A DNA stretch of 64,000 bases from NCBI RefSeq assembly GCF_023073915.1, contig NZ_JADPKK010000013.1:186001-250000 (forward strand), in the 5' to 3' direction. The notes beneath the pieces were generated by a model. The model was not told the origin of the DNA and did no database searches. It worked only from the letters and a program-made list of their open reading frames with translations. This stretch comes from Bradyrhizobium sp. 149. GTDB lineage: Bacteria > Pseudomonadota > Alphaproteobacteria > Rhizobiales > Xanthobacteraceae. Positions 44,343-52,836 of the stretch are shown here, piece by piece; position 1 is the first letter of the stretch, and each line of letters starts with the position of its first letter. The translations under genes and the position numbers were made by a program.

Positions 44343-45764
44343 TTATACTCCGGGGAGGACCAGCTCCGCCCGCAGGCCACCAGTCGGCGCGCCGCCAAGC
44401 GAGAGGCTGCCGCCGTAGAGCGCGGCGAGCTCGGTCACGATCGACAGCCCCAACCCCGATCCGGGCTTGGACTCGTCGAGCCGCTGGCCGCGCCGTGAGA
44501 CCTGGGCGCGCTCGGCCTCCGACAGGCCGCGGCCATCGTCGTCGACGATGATACGCAGCCGCGGACCGGTGCTCGCCTGATGCGGCGCTTCCACCAGAAC
44601 TTCGACGAAGACCCGCGAGGCCGCCCATTTGCAGGCGTTGTCGACGAGATTGCCGACCATCTCCTCCAGATCCTGCCGCTCGCCGCGAAATTTCGCCGAC
44701 GGATCGGCCTCGGCCTCGACCACGATGCCGCGGCCGCGGTGGATCTTCTCCATGGTCCGCCGCAGCCCCTCGATGGCCGGAGCAACCTCCGTCACCGTCG
44801 CGACGATCGATACCCGCGCCGCGATGCGCGCGCGCTCGAGATGATGGGCGAGCTGGTCGCGCATCACGTCGGCCTGCTCCATCACCTTGGCCGCGAACGG
44901 ATCGGTAGGATGCGCGCCGGCCTCGTTCACGATGACCGAGAGCGGCGTCTTGATGGCGTGGGCGAGATTGCCGACATGAGTGCGTGCGCGTTCGACGATC
45001 TCGCGATTGGCGTCGATCAGCGCGTTGGTCTCGCGCGCCAGCGGCGCGATCTCGACCGGGAATTCGCCCTCGAGCCGCTCCGCCCGCCCCGAGCGAATGT
45101 CGGCGATGGATTCGGAGATGCGCTTGAGCGGCGCAAGGCCGAAGCGGACCTGGAACACGGTCGTGAGCAGCAGCACGATACCGAGCGCGGTGAAGGTGCC
45201 GCCGAGATAGTAGTCGAAACTGCGCGTCTCGTCGAAAATCTCGGTGTCGTCGCCGGCGACACTGACGAGAAATTTGCCGTCCGCGCCGAGATCGACCGGC
45301 CGCTCGACCATGCGCAGGTTCTGTCCCTCGGGACCGTCGACATAAGCGATCCGGATGCCGGCGGCGGTGAGCTCGGTGCCCTGCTCTTCCAGCTTCGGCA
45401 GCTTCTTGTCCCAGAGCGAGCGCGAGGAACGCACCTCCGGCTTTTCGGTGTCGGTCCGCGTGATCTGCCAGTACCAGCCGGACAACGGCAGCTCGAACAG
45501 GGGCTCGCCGAGCGACTGGAACTGGCGGTCCGGCGGCTCGTCGGGGGTGGCGACCTCGGCGATCAGCGTGCGGAGATAGAGATTGAGCCGGCGGTCGAAG
45601 GCGCGCTCGGTGGCGTTCTTGTAGACCGACGACAGCACCACGCCGGTGATGGCCAGGATCACCACAAGCCACGCGGTCGCCGACAGGAACAGACGGTTCG
45701 CAAGCGAGCTGGCGGGCATCGGAATGATCCCGGAGGCGCGGGGTGGCGTGGCGTCGGAGCTCAT
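44343..45764 (-). CDS. PhoQ-like sensor histidine kinase
   Basis: A 473-residue kinase from ATG at 45764 (a later ATG, MPASSLANRL at 45719, is also possible). Membrane helices at about 30-52 and 190-212 bracket a periplasmic sensor of about 140 residues. HAMP, the phospho-acceptor box VGNLAHAIKTPLSVIVNEAG and an ATPase (VDDDGRGLSEAER, PGSGLGLSIV) follow. The box reads HAIKTPL instead of the usual HELRTPL, as in PhoQ-type kinases. Its partner regulator lies 78 bases upstream on the same strand. PhoQ relatives sense divalent cations, acidity or cationic peptides. Confidence 0.9.
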   Translation of the reverse strand: MSSDATPPRASGIIPMPASSLANRLFLSATAWLVVILAITGVVLSSVYKNATERAFDRRLNLYLRTLIAEVATPDEPPDRQFQSLGEPLFELPLSGWYWQITRTDTEKPEVRSSRSLWDKKLPKLEEQGTELTAAGIRIAYVDGPEGQNLRMVERPVDLGADGKFLVSVAGDDTEIFDETRSFDYYLGGTFTALGIVLLLTTVFQVRFGLAPLKRISESIADIRSGRAERLEGEFPVEIAPLARETNALIDANREIVERARTHVGNLAHAIKTPLSVIVNEAGAHPTDPFAAKVMEQADVMRDQLAHHLERARIAARVSIVATVTEVAPAIEGLRRTMEKIHRGRGIVVEAEADPSAKFRGERQDLEEMVGNLVDNACKWAASRVFVEVLVEAPHQASTGPRLRIIVDDDGRGLSEAERAQVSRRGQRLDESKPGSGLGLSIVTELAALYGGSLSLGGAPTGGLRAELVLPGV

Positions 45765-45842
45765 GACCCGAACAAGGCCCCTGTCGGGCCGCCCGTCAAG
45801 CCAGGATCTCTTTGGAGACAAGATACTCCGAGACAGGACGCT

Positions 45843-46514
45843 TCAAGCGCCGGGGGCCGGCGGGGTCAGGAGATAGCCGAGACCACGGACAGTCTGGATG
45901 ATGTCGACGTCGAGCTTCTTGCGGATGCGGCCGACGAAGACCTCGATGGTGTTGGAGTCGCGGTCGAAATCCTGGTCGTAAAGATGCTCGACCAGCTCGG
46001 TGCGGGACACGACGCGCCCCGAATGGTGCATCAGATAGGCCAGAAGGCGATATTCGTGCGAGGTCATCTTGACGGGATTGCCTGATACGCTGACCCGTCC
46101 GGTCCTGGTATCGAGCGTGACGGGGCCGCAGCTCAGCTCACTCTGGGCATGGCCGGTCGAGCGGCGCAGCAGCGCGCGGATGCGCGCCAGCACCTCCTCC
46201 AGGTGGAACGGCTTTGCAACATAATCGTCGGCGCCGGCATCGAAGCCCTGAACCTTGTCGCTCCAGCGGTCTCGTGCGGTGAGGATCAGGACCGGCATGG
46301 TGCGGCCGTTGCGCCGCCAGGCTTCCAGCACCGAGATGCCGTCCTTTTTCGGCAGGCCGATGTCGAGCACCACGGCGTCGTAGGGCTCGTTGTCACCGAG
46401 ATAATGCCCCTCCTCTCCGTCGAAGGCGCGATCGACGACATAGCCGGCGTCCGTCAGCGCCTTGGTGAGCTGGCGATTGAGATCGGGGTCGTCCTCAACG
46501 ACGAGCAGGCGCAC
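45843..46514 (-). CDS. PhoP-like response regulator
   Basis: 223 residues from a GTG at 46514 with GGAGAG six bases upstream; the open frame extends 55 codons further without a ribosome site, through sequence unlike a receiver domain. The receiver has VVLDIGLPKKDG (phospho-aspartate) and YVAKPFHLEE (lysine). The winged helix (about 125-220) includes VKMTSHEYRLLAYLMHHSGRVVSR. It precedes the PhoQ-like kinase. Confidence 0.93.
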   Translation of the reverse strand: MRLLVVEDDPDLNRQLTKALTDAGYVVDRAFDGEEGHYLGDNEPYDAVVLDIGLPKKDGISVLEAWRRNGRTMPVLILTARDRWSDKVQGFDAGADDYVAKPFHLEEVLARIRALLRRSTGHAQSELSCGPVTLDTRTGRVSVSGNPVKMTSHEYRLLAYLMHHSGRVVSRTELVEHLYDQDFDRDSNTIEVFVGRIRKKLDVDIIQTVRGLGYLLTPPAPGA

Positions 46515-46745
46515 GCTTCTCTCCAGAATTAGGCCGCATGGAACACCCGCACAGATGAGCAATTCCGGCGTGAACTGAATATGAACGCGGGGAACCGGCC
46601 GCGTTACTTTTTGGTCATATACGACCTGTTCGCGGTCAACGCACTGCGCCCGCCAAGCCACCGGACGAACCGGCGGCATGGCGGGCGCAATCTGCCGCGT
46701 TACGCGGCGAATCGGAAGGTGCGGGCCGTCCGCTCGACGTGCCCG

Positions 46746-46901
46746 TCAGGTCCGGAAGAACACGAACCAGATGACGGCGAGGATCAGGATCGCAAGCCCG
46801 GTGGATATGGCGAGCAGCGCCGCCACCGAGGGCCCGGGCTCGCCCTGGCGCGCCTCGGTCGGAGTTTCCACGATCTGACGTTGGTCTCGCGTGGTTGCCA
46901 T
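46746..46901 (-). CDS. Small single-helix membrane protein (51 aa)
   Basis: 51 residues from ATG at 46901, preceded by GAGG. A charged N-terminal half (TTRDQRQIVETPTEARQGE) leads to one membrane helix (VAALLAISTGLAILILAVIW) and a short FVFFRT end. Orientation is probably N-in by charge at neither side being decisive. The gene is on the same strand as the PhoP/PhoQ-like pair but 231 bases upstream of it. No family is recognised. Confidence 0.7.
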   Translation of the reverse strand: MATTRDQRQIVETPTEARQGEPGPSVAALLAISTGLAILILAVIWFVFFRT

Positions 46902-47134
46902 GGTGACCTCAATCTCTGGCTGTCGCGTCAGATGGCCGCGACCTCCTTGCGGCGGGATGTCCGTGGCAACGCATGATCGGATATGATGTTCCGGCCTTTG
47001 GGCCGGATCAGGCCGCAACCGCGCGCCGGGCGGCCGGTTAACGCAGTTGCAAGATTCCGCAATCCGCCTTGCTATGATTCGTTGTTCCCCGATGGTATCT
47101 TGGTCTTCTGTCCCCGTTGCGTTTGGAGTAGCCC

Positions 47135-48118
47135 ATGGCCCCCCGCGCCAATTGGAAGGGTTTTCTGCGTTTGTCGCTCGTGACCTGTCCGGTCGCGCTC
47201 TATCCGGCCACGTCGGATACCGAGAAGGTCTCGTTCAACCAGATCAACCGCAAGACTGGCCACCGGATCAAGTACCTCAAGGTCGACGCCGAGACCGGTG
47301 ACGAGGTGACCTCCGAGGACATCGTCAAGGGCTACAAGGTTGACACCGACACCTACATCGAGGTCACCAAGGACGAACTCGACGACATCGCGCTGGAGTC
47401 CACGCATACGATCGAGATCGACGAGTTCGTGCCGAAGACCGACATCGACAGCCGCTATCTGATCCGCCCCTATTATCTCGTGCCCGATGGCAAGGTCGGC
47501 CACGACGCCTTTGCGGTGATCCGCGAGACGATCCGGAGCATGGACAAGGTTGCGATCGGCCGCGTGGTGCTGACCAACCGCGAGCACATTATCGCGCTGG
47601 AGCCGCTCGGAAGCGGCCTGATGGGGACGCTGCTGCGCTACCCCTACGAGGTCCGGGGCGAGAAGGACTATTTCGACGACATCCAGGACGTGAAGCTGAC
47701 CAAGGACATGCTCGACCTTGCAAAGCACATCGTCGAGAAGAAGTCGGGCGCATTCGAGCCCGAGCTGTTCGAGGACCATTACGAGACCGCGCTGATCGAC
47801 CTGATCAACAAGAAGCGCAGCGGCGCGCCCATCGCCGCGAAGGCCGCGCCCAAGACCGGCGGCAACGTCATCAACCTGATGGACGCTTTGAAGAAGAGCA
47901 TCGCGAACGAGAAGGACGCGAGCCCCACGGCCAGGGTGGCCAAGGACACCGTCAAGGACACTGCCAAGGGCAAGAAGCCGAAGAAGCGCGTCGAAGGCCA
48001 GCGCGAGATGCTGCTGCCGATCGCCGGCAAGGGCGGCAAGGACATTGCTGCGAAAGCCGCTCCCAAAAAGGCGGACAAGCCGGTGCGCGCGCCGGCGCGA
48101 GCGAAGAAGGCCGGCTAG
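47135..48118 (+). CDS. ku: Ku protein, DNA end-binding (non-homologous end joining)
   Basis: A 327-residue bacterial Ku. The core ring domain spans about 1-255, starting APRANWKGFLRLSLVTCPVALYPAT and including HRIKYLKVDAETGDEV. A 70-residue tail follows, rich in Lys and Ala, ending DKPVRAPARAKKAG. Ku homodimers thread onto DNA ends and recruit the ligase LigD, while the basic tail aids DNA binding and movement. No ligD is visible in the window. Bradyrhizobia often carry several ku genes, so this may be one paralogue of a set. Confidence 0.96.
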   Translation: MAPRANWKGFLRLSLVTCPVALYPATSDTEKVSFNQINRKTGHRIKYLKVDAETGDEVTSEDIVKGYKVDTDTYIEVTKDELDDIALESTHTIEIDEFVPKTDIDSRYLIRPYYLVPDGKVGHDAFAVIRETIRSMDKVAIGRVVLTNREHIIALEPLGSGLMGTLLRYPYEVRGEKDYFDDIQDVKLTKDMLDLAKHIVEKKSGAFEPELFEDHYETALIDLINKKRSGAPIAAKAAPKTGGNVINLMDALKKSIANEKDASPTARVAKDTVKDTAKGKKPKKRVEGQREMLLPIAGKGGKDIAAKAAPKKADKPVRAPARAKKAG

Positions 48119-48177
48119 CAGCATCGCACGTTTCGACCGCCCCGTGATGCCTCCCCTCGCCGATCGGCCGACCTGAC

Positions 48178-48414
48178 ATGCCCTGGTCGGCCGCGTTCGA
48201 CGATCCCATTTCCTTGGGTGGCGGGCGCAAGCTGCGGACGCTGCAAGAAGCTGCCGATCACATCATGCGGCTGCCCGAGGACATCCTGCACGCGAGCCAC
48301 TGGCAGACCGCGATCGAAACCCTGATCAACGCGGCCGAGACCGGCGGCGGCTGGATGATGTTCGCCCGCATCGCGGTGCTGCGGGCGCTGAATGCGGATG
48401 GCCGGCGCGCGTGA
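48178..48414 (+). CDS. Small hypothetical protein (78 aa)
   Basis: A soluble 78-residue protein with LRTLQEAADHIMRLPEDILHA and WQTAIETLINAAETGGGWMMFARIAVLRALNAD, a pattern of two or three amphipathic helices. No known motif. It starts 60 bases after ku on the same strand and could be part of its transcript, although no ribosome site stands out. The composition supports a real gene. Confidence 0.7.
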   Translation: MPWSAAFDDPISLGGGRKLRTLQEAADHIMRLPEDILHASHWQTAIETLINAAETGGGWMMFARIAVLRALNADGRRA

Positions 48415-48596
48415 ACCCGGCACCGCACTGGGTCTGCGCTCCTGTCCGCCACCGACCTGCCCGAGAACAGGCTTCGAGAACAGGCTCAACAATCGGTTAA
48501 GCAGCACCATCGCTTTCCGCGCCCGCCTGCGGTCGCGGCGACGACACGTAATCGTACGGAAGACAGAATTAACCGCCGGTTCCGGCTACGCACAGC

Positions 48597-48818
48597 ATGG
48601 TCGCCCCTCGGTCGAAACCGGGATTTGCAGGGCTCGTGCAGCAGCAAGACGCCAGAAAGAACTACATCGGCATCGTCAACGACACGGCCAAGGAAGAACG
48701 CCTCGCCGGCGGCTGCGCGCGGGCGCAGTCGCGCGTGGTGGTCTATCTGGTCGGACGCCTTGCAGCGGTGCTGAAACGCCCCGGCAAGGCCCTGCCGGAA
48801 CGCCCGATCTCGTCCTAA
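48597..48818 (+). CDS. Small hypothetical protein (73 aa)
   Basis: A 73-residue basic protein beginning MVAPRSKPGFAGLVQQQDAR, with a helical centre (KNYIGIVNDTAKEERLAGGC) and a hydrophobic strip RVVVYLVGRLAAVLK. It has no signal peptide and no recognised domain. The frame has normal composition, and no other frame in the interval is better. Start not certain. Confidence 0.55.
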   Translation: MVAPRSKPGFAGLVQQQDARKNYIGIVNDTAKEERLAGGCARAQSRVVVYLVGRLAAVLKRPGKALPERPISS

Positions 48819-49011
48819 GGCGGGATGACGACATCACCAAATGCATCCGATTTGGGTGACGAAACCTTAAGTCAATCGATGACAACATATGAAACGACAG
48901 GTGAGAACCATCCGACCTGCGTTTTTGACGCGCCCACGAAAAATTAGTGAATCAATTTACCATTCCGAAAACGGCACCAGCCTACGTTGGACGGATGAAC
49001 AGGAGTTGACG

Positions 49012-49176
49012 ATGACTTTGCTCAAGTCATTTCTTGCCGATGAAAATGGTGCCACCGCCATCGAGTACTGCCTGATCGCCACCGGCATCGCGCTCGCGAT
49101 CATCACGGCCGTGAACAACACGGGCAGCGCACTCCTGAGCAGCAAATTCGACTCGATCAGCGCCGCGGTGAAGTAG
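49012..49176 (+). CDS. Flp-type IVb pilin
   Basis: 54 residues from ATG at 49012, with AGGAG upstream. The prepilin motif is ENGATAIEYCLIATGIALAI: cleavage is expected after the glycine, leaving a mature pilin with glutamate at position 5, then one hydrophobic helix. Flp pilins form tight-adherence (Tad) pili. No cpa or tad genes are nearby, so this is an orphan pilin gene that probably depends on a Tad machine elsewhere. A cysteine replaces the more usual glycine after the EY. Confidence 0.93.
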   Translation: MTLLKSFLADENGATAIEYCLIATGIALAIITAVNNTGSALLSSKFDSISAAVK

Positions 49177-49424
49177 CCGACATAGCCGGCGCGCCACAGT
49201 CGGCTCAGTGCGTGTCCGCGCGCCGGTGACGGGCTCCTCTTTGCAGTCGACGTTCCAATACGGATACGCGTTTGGTATTCTCGCTACGGCTTCGCCCGAG
49301 GCGGAATTTCCTTGAGCATGCGGCCGCGACCCCCGCTTGATTTTCGCGAGGTTCGCATTATGGCGTTGTGTCGTGCGGCCGCACCATCGTAGAGCGTAAG
49401 CTCAAACTCCAGCGGCCCGATGAC

Positions 49425-51017
49425 ATGATTCCTTCCGACAAGCCGACCTTGACAATCCGGGCTCGTCTTGGCTCGGACCGATCGGTGGCAATCACCGTTC
49501 TTGCAATGCTGGCTGCCGTCTCGTTCCTTCCGGTGCTGCTGACCCCTATCCCCGCGATGGTCGATTATCCCAATCATCTCGCCCGGATGTATATTCTGAG
49601 CCAGAACGGCACCCCCGACGCCAATCCGTATTACGAGGTGGCTTGGGCATTCTATCCCAATCTTGGAATGGATCTGCTGGTCCCGCAGATGGCACGGCTG
49701 ATCAGCGTCGAGACCGCGACACGGCTGTTTCTGCTCCTGAGCCAATTGCTCGTTGTCGGGGGTGCGCTTTTGCTCGAATGGGCCCGGAAGGGACGGGTCC
49801 ATCTCGCCGGCTTTGCGGCGCTCGCTTTCCTTTACTGTCTGCCGTTCAGCTGGGGCTTCGTGAATTTCGAGTTCGGCCTGGGCTTGGCCCTCTGTGGCAT
49901 CGCCGTCTATCTGATGCTGGCGGAACGCCCATGGCCGTTGCATTTCGCCGTCAACATTATCTTCGTCGCGGCGCTGTTTGCGGCGCATTTCTTCTCGCTC
50001 GGCATCTATGGCGCGACGCTCGGTCTTTACGAGCTCTCGCGCATCCGCCACGAGCGAATGTCGTACGGGGTCACCGTCGTGCGGCTCGGCGCGTTGGCCA
50101 TACCGGCGCTTGCCCTGTTTATGATCATGCGCATGACCGCGGGCTCGATCGGAAGCGAAGGAACAAGCTGGTTTTTCGGATTCAAGCTGATCTGGCCGCT
50201 GCGCATCATGAACGGCTACAATCTGACGGTCGCGGCAACGACCGGGCTGGCGCTGATGGTCGTGCTGCTTTTCGGCGCAAGACGCGGCGTCCTCAAGCTC
50301 GACCCGGCCGGGAGCTGGATCGCGATCGGCTTTGCGCTTCTCTACCTGGCCATTCCTTCCAAGCTGTTCGGAACCTCGTTCGTGGACCTTCGCTTGATTC
50401 CCGCGGCAGCTTTGATCCTGCCGGCCTTCTGCTCGCTATCGCTGCCCAGCCGGGCATGGAGAATGGCCGCACTCGCCGCGATCAGTGGCATCACACTGAT
50501 CAATCTCGCCGTCGTCCTCGCGGTATGGTTGCCTTACCGCACCGTCTATGCGGCCTTCATCGAGTCGTTCCACAAGATCGATCGCGGCTCACGCGTTCTC
50601 GTCGCCAGTACGGACGACAATGGAGACCCCCCCTTCGCCGACCTCACCTCATATCCGATGTATTATGCGCCGACGCTCGCCGTGCACTATGCCAACGCGT
50701 TCGTGCCTAATCTATTCACGGAAGCGGGCAAGCAACCCGTGCGGCCACGCGAGGACGTGCGCCGTCTTGCCATTCCCTACGGAGGACCGGTGCCGCTAGA
50801 CGTGCTTACCGCGATTGCGGCAAGCCGGCCGCCAGCGGACGTTCCGCCTTTCGTCCGCACCTGGCACCAGGATTACGACTATCTCTATGTCCTCGGGCCG
50901 CGGGCGGCAAACCCGCTGCCTGATCTGCTGGAAGCGCTGGACACCTCGGAGCGATTTGTTCTCTACAAGATCCGCCGCAGGTCCCAGGCCGAAGGCGCGG
51001 CTGCCCAGCGTGGTTAA
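49425..51017 (+). CDS. Polytopic membrane protein, GT-C glycosyltransferase-like
   Basis: About 530 residues with 10-12 membrane helices up to about residue 380 and a periplasmic C-terminal domain. An early loop carries MVDYPNHLARMYILSQNG, an acidic-aromatic stretch in the place where GT-C enzymes hold their catalytic Asp. The start at 49425 is an ATG; a GTG 19 codons upstream is also in frame, neither with a clear ribosome site. It is followed on the same strand by a GT2 enzyme and a methyltransferase. I infer a lipid-linked sugar transfer role at the cytoplasmic membrane, unproven. Confidence 0.75.
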   Translation: MIPSDKPTLTIRARLGSDRSVAITVLAMLAAVSFLPVLLTPIPAMVDYPNHLARMYILSQNGTPDANPYYEVAWAFYPNLGMDLLVPQMARLISVETATRLFLLLSQLLVVGGALLLEWARKGRVHLAGFAALAFLYCLPFSWGFVNFEFGLGLALCGIAVYLMLAERPWPLHFAVNIIFVAALFAAHFFSLGIYGATLGLYELSRIRHERMSYGVTVVRLGALAIPALALFMIMRMTAGSIGSEGTSWFFGFKLIWPLRIMNGYNLTVAATTGLALMVVLLFGARRGVLKLDPAGSWIAIGFALLYLAIPSKLFGTSFVDLRLIPAAALILPAFCSLSLPSRAWRMAALAAISGITLINLAVVLAVWLPYRTVYAAFIESFHKIDRGSRVLVASTDDNGDPPFADLTSYPMYYAPTLAVHYANAFVPNLFTEAGKQPVRPREDVRRLAIPYGGPVPLDVLTAIAASRPPADVPPFVRTWHQDYDYLYVLGPRAANPLPDLLEALDTSERFVLYKIRRRSQAEGAAAQRG

Positions 51018-51147
51018 TCGGGCATCACCATCCGCACCGCCGGTTGGATGCCACCCCGGCGCCCCATATCCTTAACGGTCGTGGCAAGGCCACCTTAACC
51101 ACCGCCGACATAGACTTCCGCTTCTGCAACGAGTTGGACCCTCTCGC

Positions 51148-52143
51148 ATGGCGGCCAGTTTCCAGTCGATCCGCTACAGCCTCGTCATCCCCGTGTTCAA
51201 TGAGGAAGCCGTGCTGCCGGTCCTGCTGCGCAGGCTCGACCTGGTCTTGTCCCGGCTCGACGGGCCGGCAGAAGCGATCTTCGTCGACGACGGCAGCAGT
51301 GATTCCAGCTCGATCGTGCTACGGGCGCTCGCCACGCGCGACCCGCGCTATCGCTATATCGGCCTGTCGCGAAATTTCGGTCATCAGATCGCCATCACTG
51401 CCGGCATGGACGCCGCGCAAGGTGAAGCGATCATCGTCATGGATGCCGATTTGCAGGATCCGCCCGAAGTGATCGAGCAATTGATCGCAAAATGGCAGGA
51501 AGGCAACGACATCGTCCACGCCCGCCGCCTGTCGCGCGATGGCGAAAGCCCGTTCAAGCGCGCGACCGCGCATCTCTTCTATCGGCTTCTCGGCAGGATG
51601 TCCTCGGTCGGCATCCCCGCCGATGTCGGCGACTTCCGCCTGATCGATCGCAAGGTGCTCGACGCACTTCGGCAGATGCCTGAGCAGGACCGCTTCGTGC
51701 GCGGCATGATCGCCTGGCTTGGCTTCCGGCAGACCGAGGTCGCCTTCCACCGCCTCGAACGCGCAGCGGGCGAGACCAAATATCCGCTGTTCAAGATGGT
51801 GCGGCTCGCGATGAACGCCGCGCTCGGCTTTTCCGATCTGCCCTTGCGGCTCGCAATCTGGTGCGGATTGACCGTCTCGGGGCTCGCATTGCTCTACGGC
51901 GGCTGGGTGGTCCTGTTGTGGCTCAGCAAGGACAGTCATCTCGTCACCGGCTGGTCCTCGACGATGGTCGTCGTGTCCCTGTTGTGTGGAATGAACATGC
52001 TGATGACGGGCATCGTGGGGCTTTACGTCGGCCGCATCCATGCCGAGGTGAAACGCCGCCCGCTTTACGTGGTGCAGGCACGCGCTGGCTTCGACCGTAG
52101 CGAGGCGGCGGCCGCCCCCGCGATCCACGCCGTCAACGAGTGA
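51148..52143 (+). CDS. Family 2 glycosyltransferase with C-terminal membrane helices (DPM1/GtrB-like)
   Basis: 331 residues. The GT-A domain opens YSLVIPVFNEEAVLPVLLRRL, with nucleotide-binding VDDGSSDSS and metal-binding VMDADLQDPPEVIEQL. Two membrane helices follow at about 232-258 and 268-292. This architecture belongs to polyprenyl-phosphate glycosyltransferases that load glucose, mannose or aminoarabinose on undecaprenyl phosphate for later transfer outside the membrane. The stop overlaps the next gene's GTG by four bases, so it is coupled to the methyltransferase. The flanking GT-C-like membrane proteins may use the lipid-linked sugar. Confidence 0.92.
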   Translation: MAASFQSIRYSLVIPVFNEEAVLPVLLRRLDLVLSRLDGPAEAIFVDDGSSDSSSIVLRALATRDPRYRYIGLSRNFGHQIAITAGMDAAQGEAIIVMDADLQDPPEVIEQLIAKWQEGNDIVHARRLSRDGESPFKRATAHLFYRLLGRMSSVGIPADVGDFRLIDRKVLDALRQMPEQDRFVRGMIAWLGFRQTEVAFHRLERAAGETKYPLFKMVRLAMNAALGFSDLPLRLAIWCGLTVSGLALLYGGWVVLLWLSKDSHLVTGWSSTMVVVSLLCGMNMLMTGIVGLYVGRIHAEVKRRPLYVVQARAGFDRSEAAAAPAIHAVNE

Positions 52144-52835
52144 CCGAGCGCATGACCGAGCTCTTCGACGGTTATCACGACAACTACCGTGACGTGGTCC
52201 AATCCTCGATCGACTTCTCCGGCTTGCCGCATCACTTCTTCATGCGCGCCAAGGCCGATCTCCTGGGCAATCTGATCGCACAGCGGCTCGACACGGAGAG
52301 GCCCGAAATGCTCGATGTCGGCTGCGGCGTAGGCAGCCTTCATCCCCTGCTGCACGGCATGGTCGGCCGCTTGAGCGGCATCGACGTTTCCTCGGCCAGT
52401 CTGGCGCAGGCACGCGCTGACAACGGCTGGGTCGACTACCATGAGTTTGACGGCCGCACTTTTCCTTTCGACGATGCCAGCTTCGATCTGGTCACGGCCG
52501 TCTGCGTGATGCACCACGTCGTGCCGACCGAATGGGCGCAATTCATCGCAGAGATGCGGCGGGTGACACGCCCCGGAGGGCTCGTCTGCGTGATCGAGCA
52601 CAATCCGTACAACCCGCTGACACGCCTTGCCGTCGCGCGTTGTGAGTTCGATCGGGACGCCGTTTTGCTCGGTGCCGGCACAACGCGGAAATTGATGGCT
52701 GCCGGCGGCCTGCACGAGATCGGTGCGCGCCATTTCCTGCTGCTGCCTTGGGACACCAAGCCGGCGCGGCGCCTCGAAGATGCTCTCCGCGGTGTGTCGC
52801 TCGGCGGCCAATACGCCGCCTTCGGGACCGCTTGA
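52140..52835 (+). CDS. Class I SAM-dependent methyltransferase
   Basis: 231 residues from a GTG overlapping the preceding stop (an ATG four codons later is the alternative). Motif I is LDVGCGVGSLHPLL, followed by acidic SGIDVSSASLAQA, and motif IV-type FDLVTAVCVMHHV. The substrate may be a sugar nucleotide, a lipid-linked glycan or a small molecule; coupling with the GT2 gene favours a glycan context. It converges on the membrane gene that follows, leaving one base between stops. Confidence 0.9.
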   Translation: MTERMTELFDGYHDNYRDVVQSSIDFSGLPHHFFMRAKADLLGNLIAQRLDTERPEMLDVGCGVGSLHPLLHGMVGRLSGIDVSSASLAQARADNGWVDYHEFDGRTFPFDDASFDLVTAVCVMHHVVPTEWAQFIAEMRRVTRPGGLVCVIEHNPYNPLTRLAVARCEFDRDAVLLGAGTTRKLMAAGGLHEIGARHFLLLPWDTKPARRLEDALRGVSLGGQYAAFGTA

Positions 52836-52836
52836 T

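Noticed and set aside
49284..50051. 255-codon minus-strand frame near the Flp pilin
   Set aside because: Antisense to a polytopic membrane protein; charged low-complexity composition typical of shadows.
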